NCBI GenBank assembly: GCA_030431455.1
Contig: JAUIJE010000018.1
Location: forward strand, 117,740-181,739
Source of the DNA: a bacterium
GTDB lineage: Bacteria; Myxococcota; UBA727; JAUIJE01
Direction of reading: 5' to 3'
Length of the DNA stretch: 64,000 bases
Shown here: positions 52,277 through 62,066 of the stretch, in pieces
Position numbering within the stretch: the stretch's first letter is position 1
Layout of the letters: every line of letters starts with the position of its first letter
The notes under the pieces: generated by a model
Told to the model about the DNA's origin: nothing
Database searches by the model: none
Seen by the model: the letters and a program-made list of their open reading frames with translations, nothing else
Made by a program: the position numbers and the translations under genes

Positions 52277-54478
52277 TTAGAAGCGTAGGAGGGTGCGAAA
52301 GAACAGGGTGTGCACCAACTGAAAGGTGTCGCGGGGGAGCAAGGTGCCGCCGTAGTAGTAGTCGCCCTGGAAGGGCACGTCCTCGAGAAAGCCGTAGTAG
52401 CTGGCCTCGATGAACCACGGGCCCACCACCTGCGCCATCAGCGAGGTGTTGAGCTCCATCATCGTCAGCTCCTGGGGCAGGTACTTGTACACCTGGGTGT
52501 TGGCGTCGGGCGCGGGGTTCTCTTCGGCGCCGCAGGCGCCGTTGTCGTCGTCGCAGAGCAGGGCCGGGCGGAACACCCGGGCCGAGGTGTTGCGTTCGTA
52601 GGCGAGGCCCACGTCGGCCCAGACCCGCTCGAACAAGCTCACGCCCACCCGGCCGGCGACCCGCGAGCTCACCGAGAAGTAGCCCCGCATGTGGGTGAAG
52701 TGCAGGTCGAACGAGCCCACCCCGGCGAGGAAGGGGTCGCGGATGCCGACGGTGCCGCCGAGTTTGCACGGGTCGAGGTAAACCGGGACCTGGGGGTTGA
52801 TGCCCACCGGCTCGCCCGCTTGGGGGGCGAGGGCCCCGGGGCCGTCGGTGAGGTCACCCAACTGTGCACAGCGGGGCACCTGGGTGGCGAGGCTGCCGAA
52901 AAAATCCGCGTAGCCTTGGCCCACCGCGCCGAAGCCCACGTCGGGGGTGTAGGCGAAGTCGCCGCGGCGTTCGGCCATGACCGTGCCGTACATCTGCATG
53001 CTCTGGCCGAGGTTGAACGAGCCATCGAACGCGAGCCGGTCGCGGTCGACGACAAAAAGCTGCGCGTTGTTCTGGGGGACGGCGAGGAACGCGGCCTGTT
53101 GGGCCGGGTCGGCGATGTCTTGGGCCACCTCATCCCGGCGCTCGAGGGGGCGGAAGAAGCGGCCGTAGCTCAGCGCGGTGGCGTAGGTGTTGATCTTGAA
53201 ATACGTGGCCGAGAACGAAAACGGGCCGAGGTTGCGGTAGGTGACGTCGAGGAACAAGTTGCGCAGCCACAACGGCTTGGCCCCGATGATGTCAAACGAG
53301 CCGCGCCAGGCGACGGTGAGCGGCTTGAAGACGCGCACCGCCCCTTGGGTGGTGAGCCACAAGCGGTCGAGCCCGGGCGCGACCTGTTGGCCTTGGGCGA
53401 GCTTGCCCGTGGCGGGATCGAAACCCGTGGTGGGGTCGAAGAACGTGTCCGCGACGAGCGCGCCGTCGGCGGACGCGGGCCCATACCGAAACGCCCCGTA
53501 CACGCCGCCGGTCTGGAAGCGGTAGCTTCCGGCGTTGAGCCAAGGCGAGCACGCCCCCACGAGGGACAATCCCACTTCATTGGCGTAGGGCCCCTGGGTC
53601 TGGCCAAAGCAGTCCCATACCGGGTCCTTGTTGGTCTGGCCCCACCCCACCGGGAAGTACTCGTTGAGCCCGAGCAAGAGCTCCTCGGGCACCGCGCCCC
53701 CGCTGGCCGCGCCCACGACCTGCTGGTGCCACGGGTTGGGCTTGACCCCGGCGAACGCCCCGATGCGCGCGATGTCGAAGTCGAGCCGGAGCCGCGGCCC
53801 GTCGACGATGGTCATGGCCGCTTCGGGGATGCGCTCGCGGCCGACGTCGATGCCCAAGAAGCGCCAATCGAACGATGCATAGGCTTTGTCGGCCCGCATG
53901 TAGTCGGTGGAGCGGTAGGTCGGGTAGGTGCCGGGGTACCGGTAGAAGTTGTTGTCCCGCAGGTCGCCGGTCTGCAGCGGCAGCACGGTGGGGTCGCGTT
54001 GCTCGAACAGGCCGAGGCCCACGCGGACCTCGGCGTCCCAGTGGAGAGAAAACCCGGTGCCGAAGATGGACCAATCGCCCTCGGAAAAGACCTGTGAATA
54101 GCCGGTGCGGCCCCCGAAGGGCTGGGCGGCCATGAACATGGTGCCGATGCCCACCTTGGCGTCGAAGTTGTCGAGCGACTTGAACGAGTACTGCACCGGG
54201 GTGGGCAGGGCGTTGTCGTCTTGGTCAATGAACGACCCGGGCGGGGCTTTGGGCGGCTCGTCGTCGTCGTCGCTGGCGGGCGGGTTGGCCTTGTCGGGGC
54301 CGGCCTTCGGCTCGTTTTTGGCGTCAGGCGATTTGTCCTCGGGCGCGGCCTTGTCCGGGGCGGTCTTCGCGTCGTCGGCCTTGGCCGCGGCCTTGTCTTG
54401 CGCGGGGGCGGGACCGGCCCACGCACAGGCGGCGATCAACGCGACCGCGATCGCGTGCGGTCCCGGACGACGCACCAC
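52277..54478 (-). CDS. Large outer-membrane beta-barrel protein of the cytochrome operon
   Basis: 733 residues. Starts at GTG 54478, directly after the cytochrome stop. The signal peptide is at residues about 1-26. A low-complexity linker rich in Lys/Asp/Pro/Ala (about 27-85) is followed by roughly 600 residues of alternating beta strands with many Tyr/Trp/Phe (KVGIGTMFMAAQPFGGRTGYSQV, NFYRYPGTYPTYRSTDYMRADKAYASFDWRF). The last residue is an aromatic (TLLRF). Several extracellular-loop-type Cys pairs are present (CDDDNGAC, CFGQ, CSPW). Given the neighbouring multihaem cytochrome, it may act as the barrel of a porin-cytochrome conduit, similar in role to MtrB; no direct MtrB similarity could be established by eye. 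Confidence 0.75.
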   Translation of the reverse strand: MVRRPGPHAIAVALIAACAWAGPAPAQDKAAAKADDAKTAPDKAAPEDKSPDAKNEPKAGPDKANPPASDDDDEPPKAPPGSFIDQDDNALPTPVQYSFKSLDNFDAKVGIGTMFMAAQPFGGRTGYSQVFSEGDWSIFGTGFSLHWDAEVRVGLGLFEQRDPTVLPLQTGDLRDNNFYRYPGTYPTYRSTDYMRADKAYASFDWRFLGIDVGRERIPEAAMTIVDGPRLRLDFDIARIGAFAGVKPNPWHQQVVGAASGGAVPEELLLGLNEYFPVGWGQTNKDPVWDCFGQTQGPYANEVGLSLVGACSPWLNAGSYRFQTGGVYGAFRYGPASADGALVADTFFDPTTGFDPATGKLAQGQQVAPGLDRLWLTTQGAVRVFKPLTVAWRGSFDIIGAKPLWLRNLFLDVTYRNLGPFSFSATYFKINTYATALSYGRFFRPLERRDEVAQDIADPAQQAAFLAVPQNNAQLFVVDRDRLAFDGSFNLGQSMQMYGTVMAERRGDFAYTPDVGFGAVGQGYADFFGSLATQVPRCAQLGDLTDGPGALAPQAGEPVGINPQVPVYLDPCKLGGTVGIRDPFLAGVGSFDLHFTHMRGYFSVSSRVAGRVGVSLFERVWADVGLAYERNTSARVFRPALLCDDDNGACGAEENPAPDANTQVYKYLPQELTMMELNTSLMAQVVGPWFIEASYYGFLEDVPFQGDYYYGGTLLPRDTFQLVHTLFFRTLLRF

Positions 54479-56995
54479 CTAGAACCGCCGCCGGAAGAGG
54501 GGGTTGACGGTCCAGGACGTCTGGCTGTGACAGTTGGTGCAGGCCTGGCTCACGTAGCCGGCTTGGAGGTGGTTGGTGCCGCTGGTGCCCGCGGCCCGGA
54601 ACGCGTCGTCGAGGTGACAGGCCACGCAGTCGCCGGCGATGCCCATGTAATTGCCCGCGGAGTGACATTGTTTACACGCGAGCAAGCGGTGGGCGCCGAC
54701 GAGGCTGAAGCCCACCTGGGTGTGGCTGAAGAACGCGGGGGTGAACGCCCGTTGGCGATGACAGTTGCCGCACATCGGGCCCAATGAACCTGCGTGGATG
54801 TCGTCGGACCGGTGGCAGGTGTCGCACATCTTGCCCAGGCCCTGCAGGTCGCCGCGCCCCCCGTGGCACCGGGCGCAGTCGATGCGGGCGTGACCGTCGC
54901 GCAGGTTGAACGGCGGGGTGTCGTGGTACGGGTCAGGGACCCGTCGCTGGCCGGTGAACCACTCGAGGAACCCCCCGGACTGTTCTGGGCTGTGCTGGGC
55001 CCCCTTGAACATCGCCTTCTCGGTGGGGCCGCCGTCGGGGTTGGGCACCTTCTTGGACGCGCCCTTGCCGTCGTCGTCGCCGGCTCCGACCCGCCCTTGG
55101 GCGTTCATGAAGTCCTCGGTGTCGTGGCAGCCTTCGCAGGCCGCGCCCGGGCGGAGCCCGTGGGGGTCGCCGTGACAGTCGCGGCAGAGCACCCCGGGGG
55201 TGCCGAACTTGTAGTCGATGACCGCGGCCGCAGGATCGCCCCGGTAGTGGCAGCCGGTGCAGTCCGCGCGGGCGTGGGCGCCGTCGAGGACGTAGTCGGT
55301 CATGGCGTTGTGGTCGAAGCGAACGGTCTTGCCCGTTTCGTCGTGACATTTGGCGCAGTCGGTGCCCAATGCCTTTTGGTGCACGTCCTGGGACCCGTGA
55401 CAGTCGACGCATTGCTGGGTGGTGGGCTTGTAGGTCTTGGGCGCGGCGGTGTGACACCGGTTGCAGGCCACCGCTTGGTGTTTGCCCTTGAGCTTAAACT
55501 CCGCGTGCTGGTTGTGCTGGAAGATGACCTCGGACCAGGGGTAGCCCTCGAGGTGGCAGTTCTTGCAGGTGTTGCCGAGGTTGCCCGCGTGGTGGTCATC
55601 CTCTTTGTGGCAAGCGGCGCAGTCTTTGCCGGGGTTGAGGTTCTCCAGGCCGTCGCCGTGGCACTTGTCGCAGGCCACCGGCTTGTGGGCGCCTTGCTGG
55701 GCGAAGATGGGGGACAGCTCGCTGTGGTCCGGGGTCTTGATGTTGGTGCTGCCCGGCACGTGGCATTTCACGCAGATCTTGGGCCGGTCGTTGAACTTCC
55801 CGTCGTGCTCCTTCTTGTGGGCGTGGCACCCAATGCAACTGGAGGTGGAGAAAAACTCGAAGGTGTCTTCCGGCTTCTGGGCGGTCTTGGCCGAGGCCTT
55901 GACCCGGTGACAGTCGTTGCAGGCGAGGTCGCCGTGTTTGCCCCCGAGGCGGAAGTTGGCGTAGCGGGCGTGGTTGAACGGGACGCGTTTTTTGAACGAC
56001 GACGACGAGTGACACTGGGCGCAGTCCCGCCCCTTGAACCGGTCTTTGCCGGCCACGATGTGGGCGGAGTCTTTTTTGTGGCAAGCGAGGCAGGCTTGGT
56101 TGGGGGGCGTTTTGCTCGTCTTTTCGTGACAAGCCACGCACTCGATCTTCTTGTGTTTGCCGAGGAGGGTGAAGTCGGTGGACTTGCCGTGGTTCCATTT
56201 GGGGATCTTCGAGGTGAACTCGCGCTGCTTGTCCGAGTGGCACGACTTACAGTCGCGCTGCTTCACGGTGTAGACGTTCTTGTGGATGTCCTTGTGGCAG
56301 TCGACGCAGCGGTCGGGCCGCTCGGCGATCTTGAAGGACTTCGTCGAGCTGTGGCAGTTGGAACATTTGGTTTCGTTGTGGCGTCCCCGGAGGGGGAACT
56401 CCGCGATCTTGCCGTGATCGAAGTTGAGCCCTTTGGCCTTGACCACGGTGCGGGCGTCGAAGCTGTGGCAGATTTTGCAGTCGAGCAGCTCTTTGTGGCT
56501 GCGCCGAAAGCGGTGCACGTCCTCGTGGCAGGTGAGGCAATCGGCGTCGAGGCCGAGGTACTTGGTGCGCCCGGAGCGCTTGTAGTTGCTGGTGTGGCAC
56601 TCGGCGCACTTGACCCGCCGGTGCGCGCCCTCGAGCTCGTACCCGGTGCGCCCGTGGTCAAAGCGCCGCAGGCCGCCGACGGGGGACCAGTCGATGGGGT
56701 TGTAGCTGCGCCCCTTGTGCTCTTTGTGGCAGATCTCGCAGCTCTTGCTCTTGAAGTCGCGGCTCGCGTGCAGGCCTTTGCCCGCCTTGATGCGGCTGCC
56801 CAGGGGCCGGTGCTCGTGGCAGCTCACGCACTTCGTCGACGAGATGCCCGACCCCTCGGTGTGGCATTTTTGGCAGTCGAGCTTGTCGTGGCCCTTGATG
56901 CGTTTTCCGGGCTCTAGGGCGCCGAATTGGGCCAGGCCGGGGACCGCCAACAGGCCGACCCACATCCACACCAGGAATGAGCTCCAGCGAAGCAT
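54479..56995 (-). CDS. Secreted multihaem c-type cytochrome with 30 CxxCH sites
   Basis: 838 residues from ATG 56995, chosen because it begins a clean signal peptide (MLRWSSFLVWMWVGLL, ending LAQ). ATG 57022 is a weaker alternative. I count 30 CxxCH motifs, for example CQKCH, CVSCH, CEICH, CAECH, CLTCH and, last, CTNCH. Many occur in units of the form F(D/N)H...F.L.G.H....C..CH, which supply distal His ligands and resemble cytochrome c7/c3-type repeats. The protein is probably periplasmic or outer-membrane associated and carries electrons over a long haem wire. The gene is followed without a gap by the barrel gene and preceded by the Fe-S/cytochrome-b-like gene. Confidence 0.95.
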   Translation of the reverse strand: MLRWSSFLVWMWVGLLAVPGLAQFGALEPGKRIKGHDKLDCQKCHTEGSGISSTKCVSCHEHRPLGSRIKAGKGLHASRDFKSKSCEICHKEHKGRSYNPIDWSPVGGLRRFDHGRTGYELEGAHRRVKCAECHTSNYKRSGRTKYLGLDADCLTCHEDVHRFRRSHKELLDCKICHSFDARTVVKAKGLNFDHGKIAEFPLRGRHNETKCSNCHSSTKSFKIAERPDRCVDCHKDIHKNVYTVKQRDCKSCHSDKQREFTSKIPKWNHGKSTDFTLLGKHKKIECVACHEKTSKTPPNQACLACHKKDSAHIVAGKDRFKGRDCAQCHSSSSFKKRVPFNHARYANFRLGGKHGDLACNDCHRVKASAKTAQKPEDTFEFFSTSSCIGCHAHKKEHDGKFNDRPKICVKCHVPGSTNIKTPDHSELSPIFAQQGAHKPVACDKCHGDGLENLNPGKDCAACHKEDDHHAGNLGNTCKNCHLEGYPWSEVIFQHNQHAEFKLKGKHQAVACNRCHTAAPKTYKPTTQQCVDCHGSQDVHQKALGTDCAKCHDETGKTVRFDHNAMTDYVLDGAHARADCTGCHYRGDPAAAVIDYKFGTPGVLCRDCHGDPHGLRPGAACEGCHDTEDFMNAQGRVGAGDDDGKGASKKVPNPDGGPTEKAMFKGAQHSPEQSGGFLEWFTGQRRVPDPYHDTPPFNLRDGHARIDCARCHGGRGDLQGLGKMCDTCHRSDDIHAGSLGPMCGNCHRQRAFTPAFFSHTQVGFSLVGAHRLLACKQCHSAGNYMGIAGDCVACHLDDAFRAAGTSGTNHLQAGYVSQACTNCHSQTSWTVNPLFRRRF

Positions 56996-57083
56996 GCTCG
57001 GTGTCCCCACCGCTCCTTTCATAGAAGCGTGCGCGACGAGGAGCAACCCTGGACAGACCGCGGGGACAAGCCGCCGCGGGCGG

Positions 57084-59099
57084 TCAGAAAGAGATCACCC
57101 AGGCCACGTGGACCGTCATCAGCAAGAACAGCCCGATGGAAAAGAAGATGTGGAACAAGCGCCACTGGGACACGAGCCGGCCCGCGGTCTTGTAGAAACG
57201 GTCGCGGCGGTCGAGCTTCATGCGGTCGCGCTGCAACCGGTAGAGCTGCTTTTTCTGGGCTTTGCTCTTGCTGCTCCGGGGGAGCTTGACGAAGCGCAGG
57301 TGGAACAGGCGCAGCAGCTGCTTGATGTCGTCGAGCACGATGAACAGCAAGAACCGAATCGCGCCCATGTTGGCCACCGCCTCGGCGTCTTTGGCCTTCT
57401 TGGCGGCTTCGTTCATGGCGTTGAGGTCGACGGTGCGGGTGTGTTCGCCCCAGCCTTGGGAGAGTTGGTTGATCGCCCGATCGAGCTCGGAGCGGTCTTT
57501 GCTGTTGGCGTACTCGCGGCCGGGGAGTTGGTTGGCGAGGTATTGGCCCAAAAAGCCGCTGGCCACGACGAACAGCGACGCGTGGACGCCGATCGCCGAC
57601 CACGTGGCGAAGCTCAGGTTGCCATGGAGGAACACCAACGCGGGGCCGAGCACACCGAGCGCGTTGTGGAACGAGAACCAGAAGTACTTGCTCCCGATGA
57701 ACGCGGACTCTTTTTCGAACCGGTTGCGGATGACGTAGATCAGCGTCGAGACCATGCAGGACGCGCCGAGGATGCCGAGCCAGTAGCCGAGGCCTTGGCC
57801 GGCGGTGAAGCCTTCGCCCACGCGGCTTCCGATGACCTCCTCGGAGAACACCGGGAGCAAGAACGTCTCGCCGAACCAGCGACGGAACACCCACTCTGCG
57901 GTGCACAGCGCCAGCAAGAACGCGCTCACGCCGTAGAGGATTTTGGGCAGGACCCGGGGGGTGGCCTGGGCGCCGTAGCCTTGTTCGAACGGGCGCGTGT
58001 CCGAGAAGTTGTCCACCGTCTTGGAGGTGTCGATGCCGAAGATGATCTCGGGGGTGGCGTCGATCATCGAGCCGGTGGGGCAGGCGGTGATGCACGCCAT
58101 GTCGTCGTAGCCGGCGCAGCGATCGCACTTGGTGGCGACCTTCTTGGGCACCTTTTTGCCTTGGCTCTCCCACAGCGAATGGTCCATGTCGTCGGAGATG
58201 CCGTACACGAAGATCGAATCGTTGGGGCACGACCGCGCACACACCGAGCATCCGGTGCAGCTGGAGATGTCGACCCGGATCTCGTGCGACACCGGGTCGC
58301 GGGCGATGGCGTCGAAGTTGCAGTCGATGAGGCAGCGCGGGTCGTAACACTGGCGGCAGCTCACCGAGAAGTTGATCAGGCCGACCTGGGGGCCGAAGCG
58401 CTCGAGCCGGGCAAAGCCATGTCGCTCCTCGCAGCCCACCACGCACTTGTCGCAATCAATGCATAGCTCGAGCTGGCGAATCTTGGTGCGGGTCGAGAAC
58501 GAAAACCCGTTCTTGACGTAGAAGTCGAACACCTCGTCGCGGCCGCCGTTCTCTTTCATGTACCGGATGCGGTGCATCCACCGCTCGGCGTGCTTCTTCA
58601 TGCGGTCTTTGACCGTCGGGTGCTTGGCCAAAATCGCGTCGAGGTCAGCCTGCTTGATGCGCAACACCTGCGTCTCGGTGATGCCGTACATGCACAGCTG
58701 GCCCGCCACCCGGGCAAACTCGTCCGACCAGTAGTCGCCGGCCGCGAACACCGCCCAGGTCTGGCCCACCTTCTTGAACAGCTCGGCCTTGGCCTTTTTG
58801 CCGATGGACTTGTGCGCCTCTTCGGTGTGTTCGCCCACGCCGACCTGGCCGGCGATCACGAAGTTCACGTAGGTGTCACCGGTGGGGGCCTGCCCCGGCT
58901 CGAACAACATCGAGTCACGCTCGACGATGTGCGGCGCGGCCACGGCCTCGAGCTTTTCCATCACCTTCGACGACACCCCGTCGAACACGGGCAACGTGCG
59001 CAACGCGCGCGGCGACACCGGCGGGGGCGGCAGCTTTTTTGCCGCCATGCGCGCTTTTTTGCGCGCCGCCTTTTCAGCAGGACTGAGCGCTACACCCAA
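57084..59099 (-). CDS. Fusion of cyclic-nucleotide-binding domain, 4x[4Fe-4S] ferredoxin and membrane cytochrome-b-like domain
   Basis: 671 residues from TTG 59099, preceded by GGGGGAG six bases upstream. Residues 37-165 are a CNB-like beta-roll (LPVFDGVSSKVMEKLEAVA; GDYWSDEFARVAGQLC). Cys clusters occur at 213-223 (CIDCDKCVVGC), 248-260 (CRQCYDPRCLIDC), 281-291 (CTGCSVCARSC) and 325-340 (CDRCAGYDDMACITAC), as in HybA/DmsB-like electron-transfer subunits. TM helices lie near 383-405, 436-457, 475-492, 502-520, 590-605 and 648-668. His pairs (SFHNALGVLG, FLHGN; LFHIFF, VHVAW) could bind haem b. It probably transfers quinol or NADH electrons to the multihaem cytochrome. Confidence 0.88.
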   Translation of the reverse strand: MGVALSPAEKAARKKARMAAKKLPPPPVSPRALRTLPVFDGVSSKVMEKLEAVAAPHIVERDSMLFEPGQAPTGDTYVNFVIAGQVGVGEHTEEAHKSIGKKAKAELFKKVGQTWAVFAAGDYWSDEFARVAGQLCMYGITETQVLRIKQADLDAILAKHPTVKDRMKKHAERWMHRIRYMKENGGRDEVFDFYVKNGFSFSTRTKIRQLELCIDCDKCVVGCEERHGFARLERFGPQVGLINFSVSCRQCYDPRCLIDCNFDAIARDPVSHEIRVDISSCTGCSVCARSCPNDSIFVYGISDDMDHSLWESQGKKVPKKVATKCDRCAGYDDMACITACPTGSMIDATPEIIFGIDTSKTVDNFSDTRPFEQGYGAQATPRVLPKILYGVSAFLLALCTAEWVFRRWFGETFLLPVFSEEVIGSRVGEGFTAGQGLGYWLGILGASCMVSTLIYVIRNRFEKESAFIGSKYFWFSFHNALGVLGPALVFLHGNLSFATWSAIGVHASLFVVASGFLGQYLANQLPGREYANSKDRSELDRAINQLSQGWGEHTRTVDLNAMNEAAKKAKDAEAVANMGAIRFLLFIVLDDIKQLLRLFHLRFVKLPRSSKSKAQKKQLYRLQRDRMKLDRRDRFYKTAGRLVSQWRLFHIFFSIGLFLLMTVHVAWVISF

Positions 59100-59135
59100 A
59101 ACCGTCTCCCCCGTGGGCGAAAACCCACACCCGAA

Positions 59136-59164
59136 AGCCTAGGGGCCCCCCACCCGGGTTTCAA
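59136..59164 (-). promoter_or_regulatory. Possible sigma-70 promoter of the electron-transfer operon
   Basis: On the minus strand TTGAAA (59164-59159) and TAGGCT (59141-59136) are 17 bases apart. The -10 box is weak. The position, 37 bases before the TTG start of the CNB-ferredoxin fusion, is suitable. It is the only good pair in the 120-bp gap. Confidence 0.4.
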
Positions 59165-59219
59165 TGTAGGTCGAGGTCGCATCATCAAGTCTTCCGACGA
59201 GAAAACCGCGCATGCGGGG

Positions 59220-62066
59220 TCAGCGGCGACGCCGGCGGCGCTTTTTGCCGCGCTTCTTTTTCTTCTTGGTGGGCTTGTCCGCGGCGGCCTCGTCTTTGTC
59301 CTCTGGGGGCGCCTCGTAGTCTTCGCCGAGCTCGTCGAGCCGGGCGCGGGCCTCCTGCGCGCCACACCCGGTCTGTTCGGCCGCGGTGCGCAACGAGTCG
59401 ACGGCTTGGTCTTTGTCGTCTTTGTTGTCGAGGAGCAAGCTGCCGAGGAAATAGTGCGCGGGGGTCAACGCGGGGCGGGCGACCACGAGGTCGTTGAGGG
59501 CGTCCACCGCTTCTTGCTGCAAGCCGGCGTCGGCGGTGGCGTCGTACACAAACGCGGCCACCAGCGGATCGGTGGTGGCCAACGCGCGCGCGCCGTCTTC
59601 GGACGTGCGCCACATGCGCGCGGCCGCGCGTTGGGCTTGTTTGAGGCGGTTGGCGTCGCACTCCACCGCGATGAGCGCGCCGAGAAGATCGACGTCGTCC
59701 TCGGAGTAGGCCCGGCCTTTGGCGATCACGTCCCGGGCGCCATCGAAGTCGCCTTTTTGCACCAGGGCGCGGGCCTCGATCGAGTACGCCGCGGGGGACT
59801 CATAGCCCTCGCGCTTGAGGCGCTTGAGGGACTTGAGGGCCGACTCGGGATCGCCGGCGGAGAGCTGGATGCGCGCGGCGGCGACCAGCACGTTGGGGCG
59901 ATCGGGGTCGAGCGCCACCGCGTCTTCAATGGCACTGCGCGCCTTGGAGCGCTTGTCTTGCGCGGCGTGGATGAGCGCCTCCATCAGGTGAAACTCGGTG
60001 TCGCCCTCCGACGAGGACCGCACGTCGTTGAGGTAGTCCATCGCTTCAGCGGCGTTGCCGCGGGCGAGGGCGATCTGCGCGAGTTTGACCTGGGTGACGG
60101 TCTCGAGCTTCTTCTTGGCCACAATGGGACTGATGTCCTTGAGCTCGAGGGCGACCTGGATCGCGGACTCGGGGAAGTAGCGCGGGTCATACGACGGGGT
60201 AAGGGGGATGGCGCGCCGGGCGGGGGTGAGCTCGATCCGGCCGGCGGGCAGCAACAACGCGTGGGGGGTGAGCTGGTGCCGCGTCGACGAGAGCTTGATC
60301 TGCCGCAGTTGTTTGGGGGCTTTTTTGCGGATGCCTTCGAGGACCGACGCGCGGGTGTTGTTGCGTTGGAGCGCGACGTTCTGGTCGACGAGATCTTGGT
60401 GTTCGCCCAGCAGGTCCAGCGCCCCCTCGGGGTCAAACTCGAGGATGGACAACATGCTCACCGCTTCGAGCAGGCCGGGGTTGCCCACCACCGGGCCCGA
60501 CTCCGAGCTGCCCACCGCGATGTTGAGCAGGCGGTCGCGGTCCTCGTCGTCGCGGCGGGCCTGGGCGAAGGCGGCGAGCACCGCGGCGGGGAGGGCGGCG
60601 TCGAGGGGATCGGTCTCGTCGGAGAAGACCACCTCGTGGACCTTCTTTTCGGTCGCGGTGGCGGCCAGCTCGCCGTCCCCGGGGAGGCGGTCTCGGTAGG
60701 CGGCGAGGTGGGCGACGGGCACCGCGGCGGCGAGGGACGGCCCGTGGTGCGGATGGGTCTGCCAGATGCGCTCGAGGTAGCGGAGGGCGGCATCGTACTG
60801 TTGCCGCTCGGCGTAGAGCAGGGCGAGCTGCAGCACCGCGCGGGGATGGACCTCCTCGGCGAGGGCGGCTTGGTGCAGTAACGTTGCGGCGGCGTCCCCC
60901 GCTCCGAGCTGTTGGGCGCGCTCGGCCCGGGCCATCAAAAGGTACGGGTTGCGTTGCAGGGCTTTTTCTTCGGCCGCCTCGGACAGGTCAGGGTCGAGGT
61001 CACCGTCGGCGTCGGCCCCCGGCACCTTGAGCAACAAGGTGCGCGCGAGCAGGGCCTCGGGCGTCTTGGTTTTTCCCGCCGGGGCGGTCTCGAGGATCGC
61101 GATGGCGGCCTCGAAGTGGCTCTTGTCCTTGCCGTGTTCGGCCACGAGGAGCGCGTGGGCGAGGGCGCCGAGGTCGGCGGCTTGGTTGCCGAGTTCTTCG
61201 GAGTGGGGAAGCGCCTTCATCAGCTCGCTGGTTTGGTCGGAGCGCACCTGGGCTTGCAGCTCGGCGAGGGGGCCGCCGGTGGAGGCGGGACGCCACGCGC
61301 GGTAGGCGACGCCGAGGGTGAGGCCGACCATCGCGATGATCAGCATGGCGAACAGGGCGCGCACGATGCCTCCGGTTTTTTTGGCCTTGGCGTTTTCGGC
61401 GAGGATCGAAACGTCGGCGCCGACCATGCTCGCACCGAGCAGGCCGGCGAGGGCGCGGTCCACCTCGTGGTTGATGCCGCTGTGGGCTTCCTCGAGGGCG
61501 GCCGCCGCCCCTTTGAGGTCGTTGAGGTTGAGCAGCCGGGTGGCCTCGGCCTTCTTCTGCGCCGCTTGACCGGCGGGCTTTTCCGGCGACGGCTGGGCCG
61601 CGAGGTCTTTGGCGTTGACGACGACGGTGTAGTTCTTTTTTTGCTGAAGCGCGGCGCGGTCCCGCAGCTTTCGGGTCGCGGCGTCGTCGGGATCGAGCTG
61701 CAGGGCCCGGTCCAGGAAGTTCATGGCTTGGTCGCGCAGGCCTTTGTTGAGGAGGTAGCGACCGAGCAACGCGTAGGGGCGGGGGTCTTTGGGCGCGAGT
61801 TGCAGCGCCTCTTTGAGGTAGTTGATCGACTCTTGGGGCTTGGTGAGTTCCCAGTGCAGCTCGGCGAGCGCGAGGTAGTCGCCGAGGGAATGTTGGTTGC
61901 CGGCGATGGCCCCTTGCAGAAGGCTGAGGGCGTCCTCGAACCCCTTGATGCGCTGCCCGCGATCCTTTTGCTGATGCGCCTGCGCAATCAGCGACTCCAC
62001 TTCCTGCAGGTAGGGAGGGCTGCCGCCGTCGGCGATCTGCTTGCGGTTGAAAAGCTGCGTACCCAA
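59220..62066 (-). CDS. Large TPR-repeat protein with one TM helix and a basic tail
   Basis: 948 residues. Starts at TTG 62066 because no better start precedes the TPR units. The first 130 residues hold TPRs (ALAELHWELTKPQESINYLKEALQLAPKDPRPYALLGRYLL). A TM helix lies near 237-257. Many further TPR or solenoid helices cover about 285-920 (ARAALEDAVALDPDRPNVLVAAARIQLSAG-like). The last 15 residues are nearly all Lys/Arg. The start region faces the divergent Ser/Thr kinase gene. It may be a scaffold for an envelope complex; no partner is known. Spacing of 120 bp to the CNB-ferredoxin gene on the same strand suggests an independent unit. Confidence 0.82.
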   Translation of the reverse strand: MGTQLFNRKQIADGGSPPYLQEVESLIAQAHQQKDRGQRIKGFEDALSLLQGAIAGNQHSLGDYLALAELHWELTKPQESINYLKEALQLAPKDPRPYALLGRYLLNKGLRDQAMNFLDRALQLDPDDAATRKLRDRAALQQKKNYTVVVNAKDLAAQPSPEKPAGQAAQKKAEATRLLNLNDLKGAAAALEEAHSGINHEVDRALAGLLGASMVGADVSILAENAKAKKTGGIVRALFAMLIIAMVGLTLGVAYRAWRPASTGGPLAELQAQVRSDQTSELMKALPHSEELGNQAADLGALAHALLVAEHGKDKSHFEAAIAILETAPAGKTKTPEALLARTLLLKVPGADADGDLDPDLSEAAEEKALQRNPYLLMARAERAQQLGAGDAAATLLHQAALAEEVHPRAVLQLALLYAERQQYDAALRYLERIWQTHPHHGPSLAAAVPVAHLAAYRDRLPGDGELAATATEKKVHEVVFSDETDPLDAALPAAVLAAFAQARRDDEDRDRLLNIAVGSSESGPVVGNPGLLEAVSMLSILEFDPEGALDLLGEHQDLVDQNVALQRNNTRASVLEGIRKKAPKQLRQIKLSSTRHQLTPHALLLPAGRIELTPARRAIPLTPSYDPRYFPESAIQVALELKDISPIVAKKKLETVTQVKLAQIALARGNAAEAMDYLNDVRSSSEGDTEFHLMEALIHAAQDKRSKARSAIEDAVALDPDRPNVLVAAARIQLSAGDPESALKSLKRLKREGYESPAAYSIEARALVQKGDFDGARDVIAKGRAYSEDDVDLLGALIAVECDANRLKQAQRAAARMWRTSEDGARALATTDPLVAAFVYDATADAGLQQEAVDALNDLVVARPALTPAHYFLGSLLLDNKDDKDQAVDSLRTAAEQTGCGAQEARARLDELGEDYEAPPEDKDEAAADKPTKKKKKRGKKRRRRRR

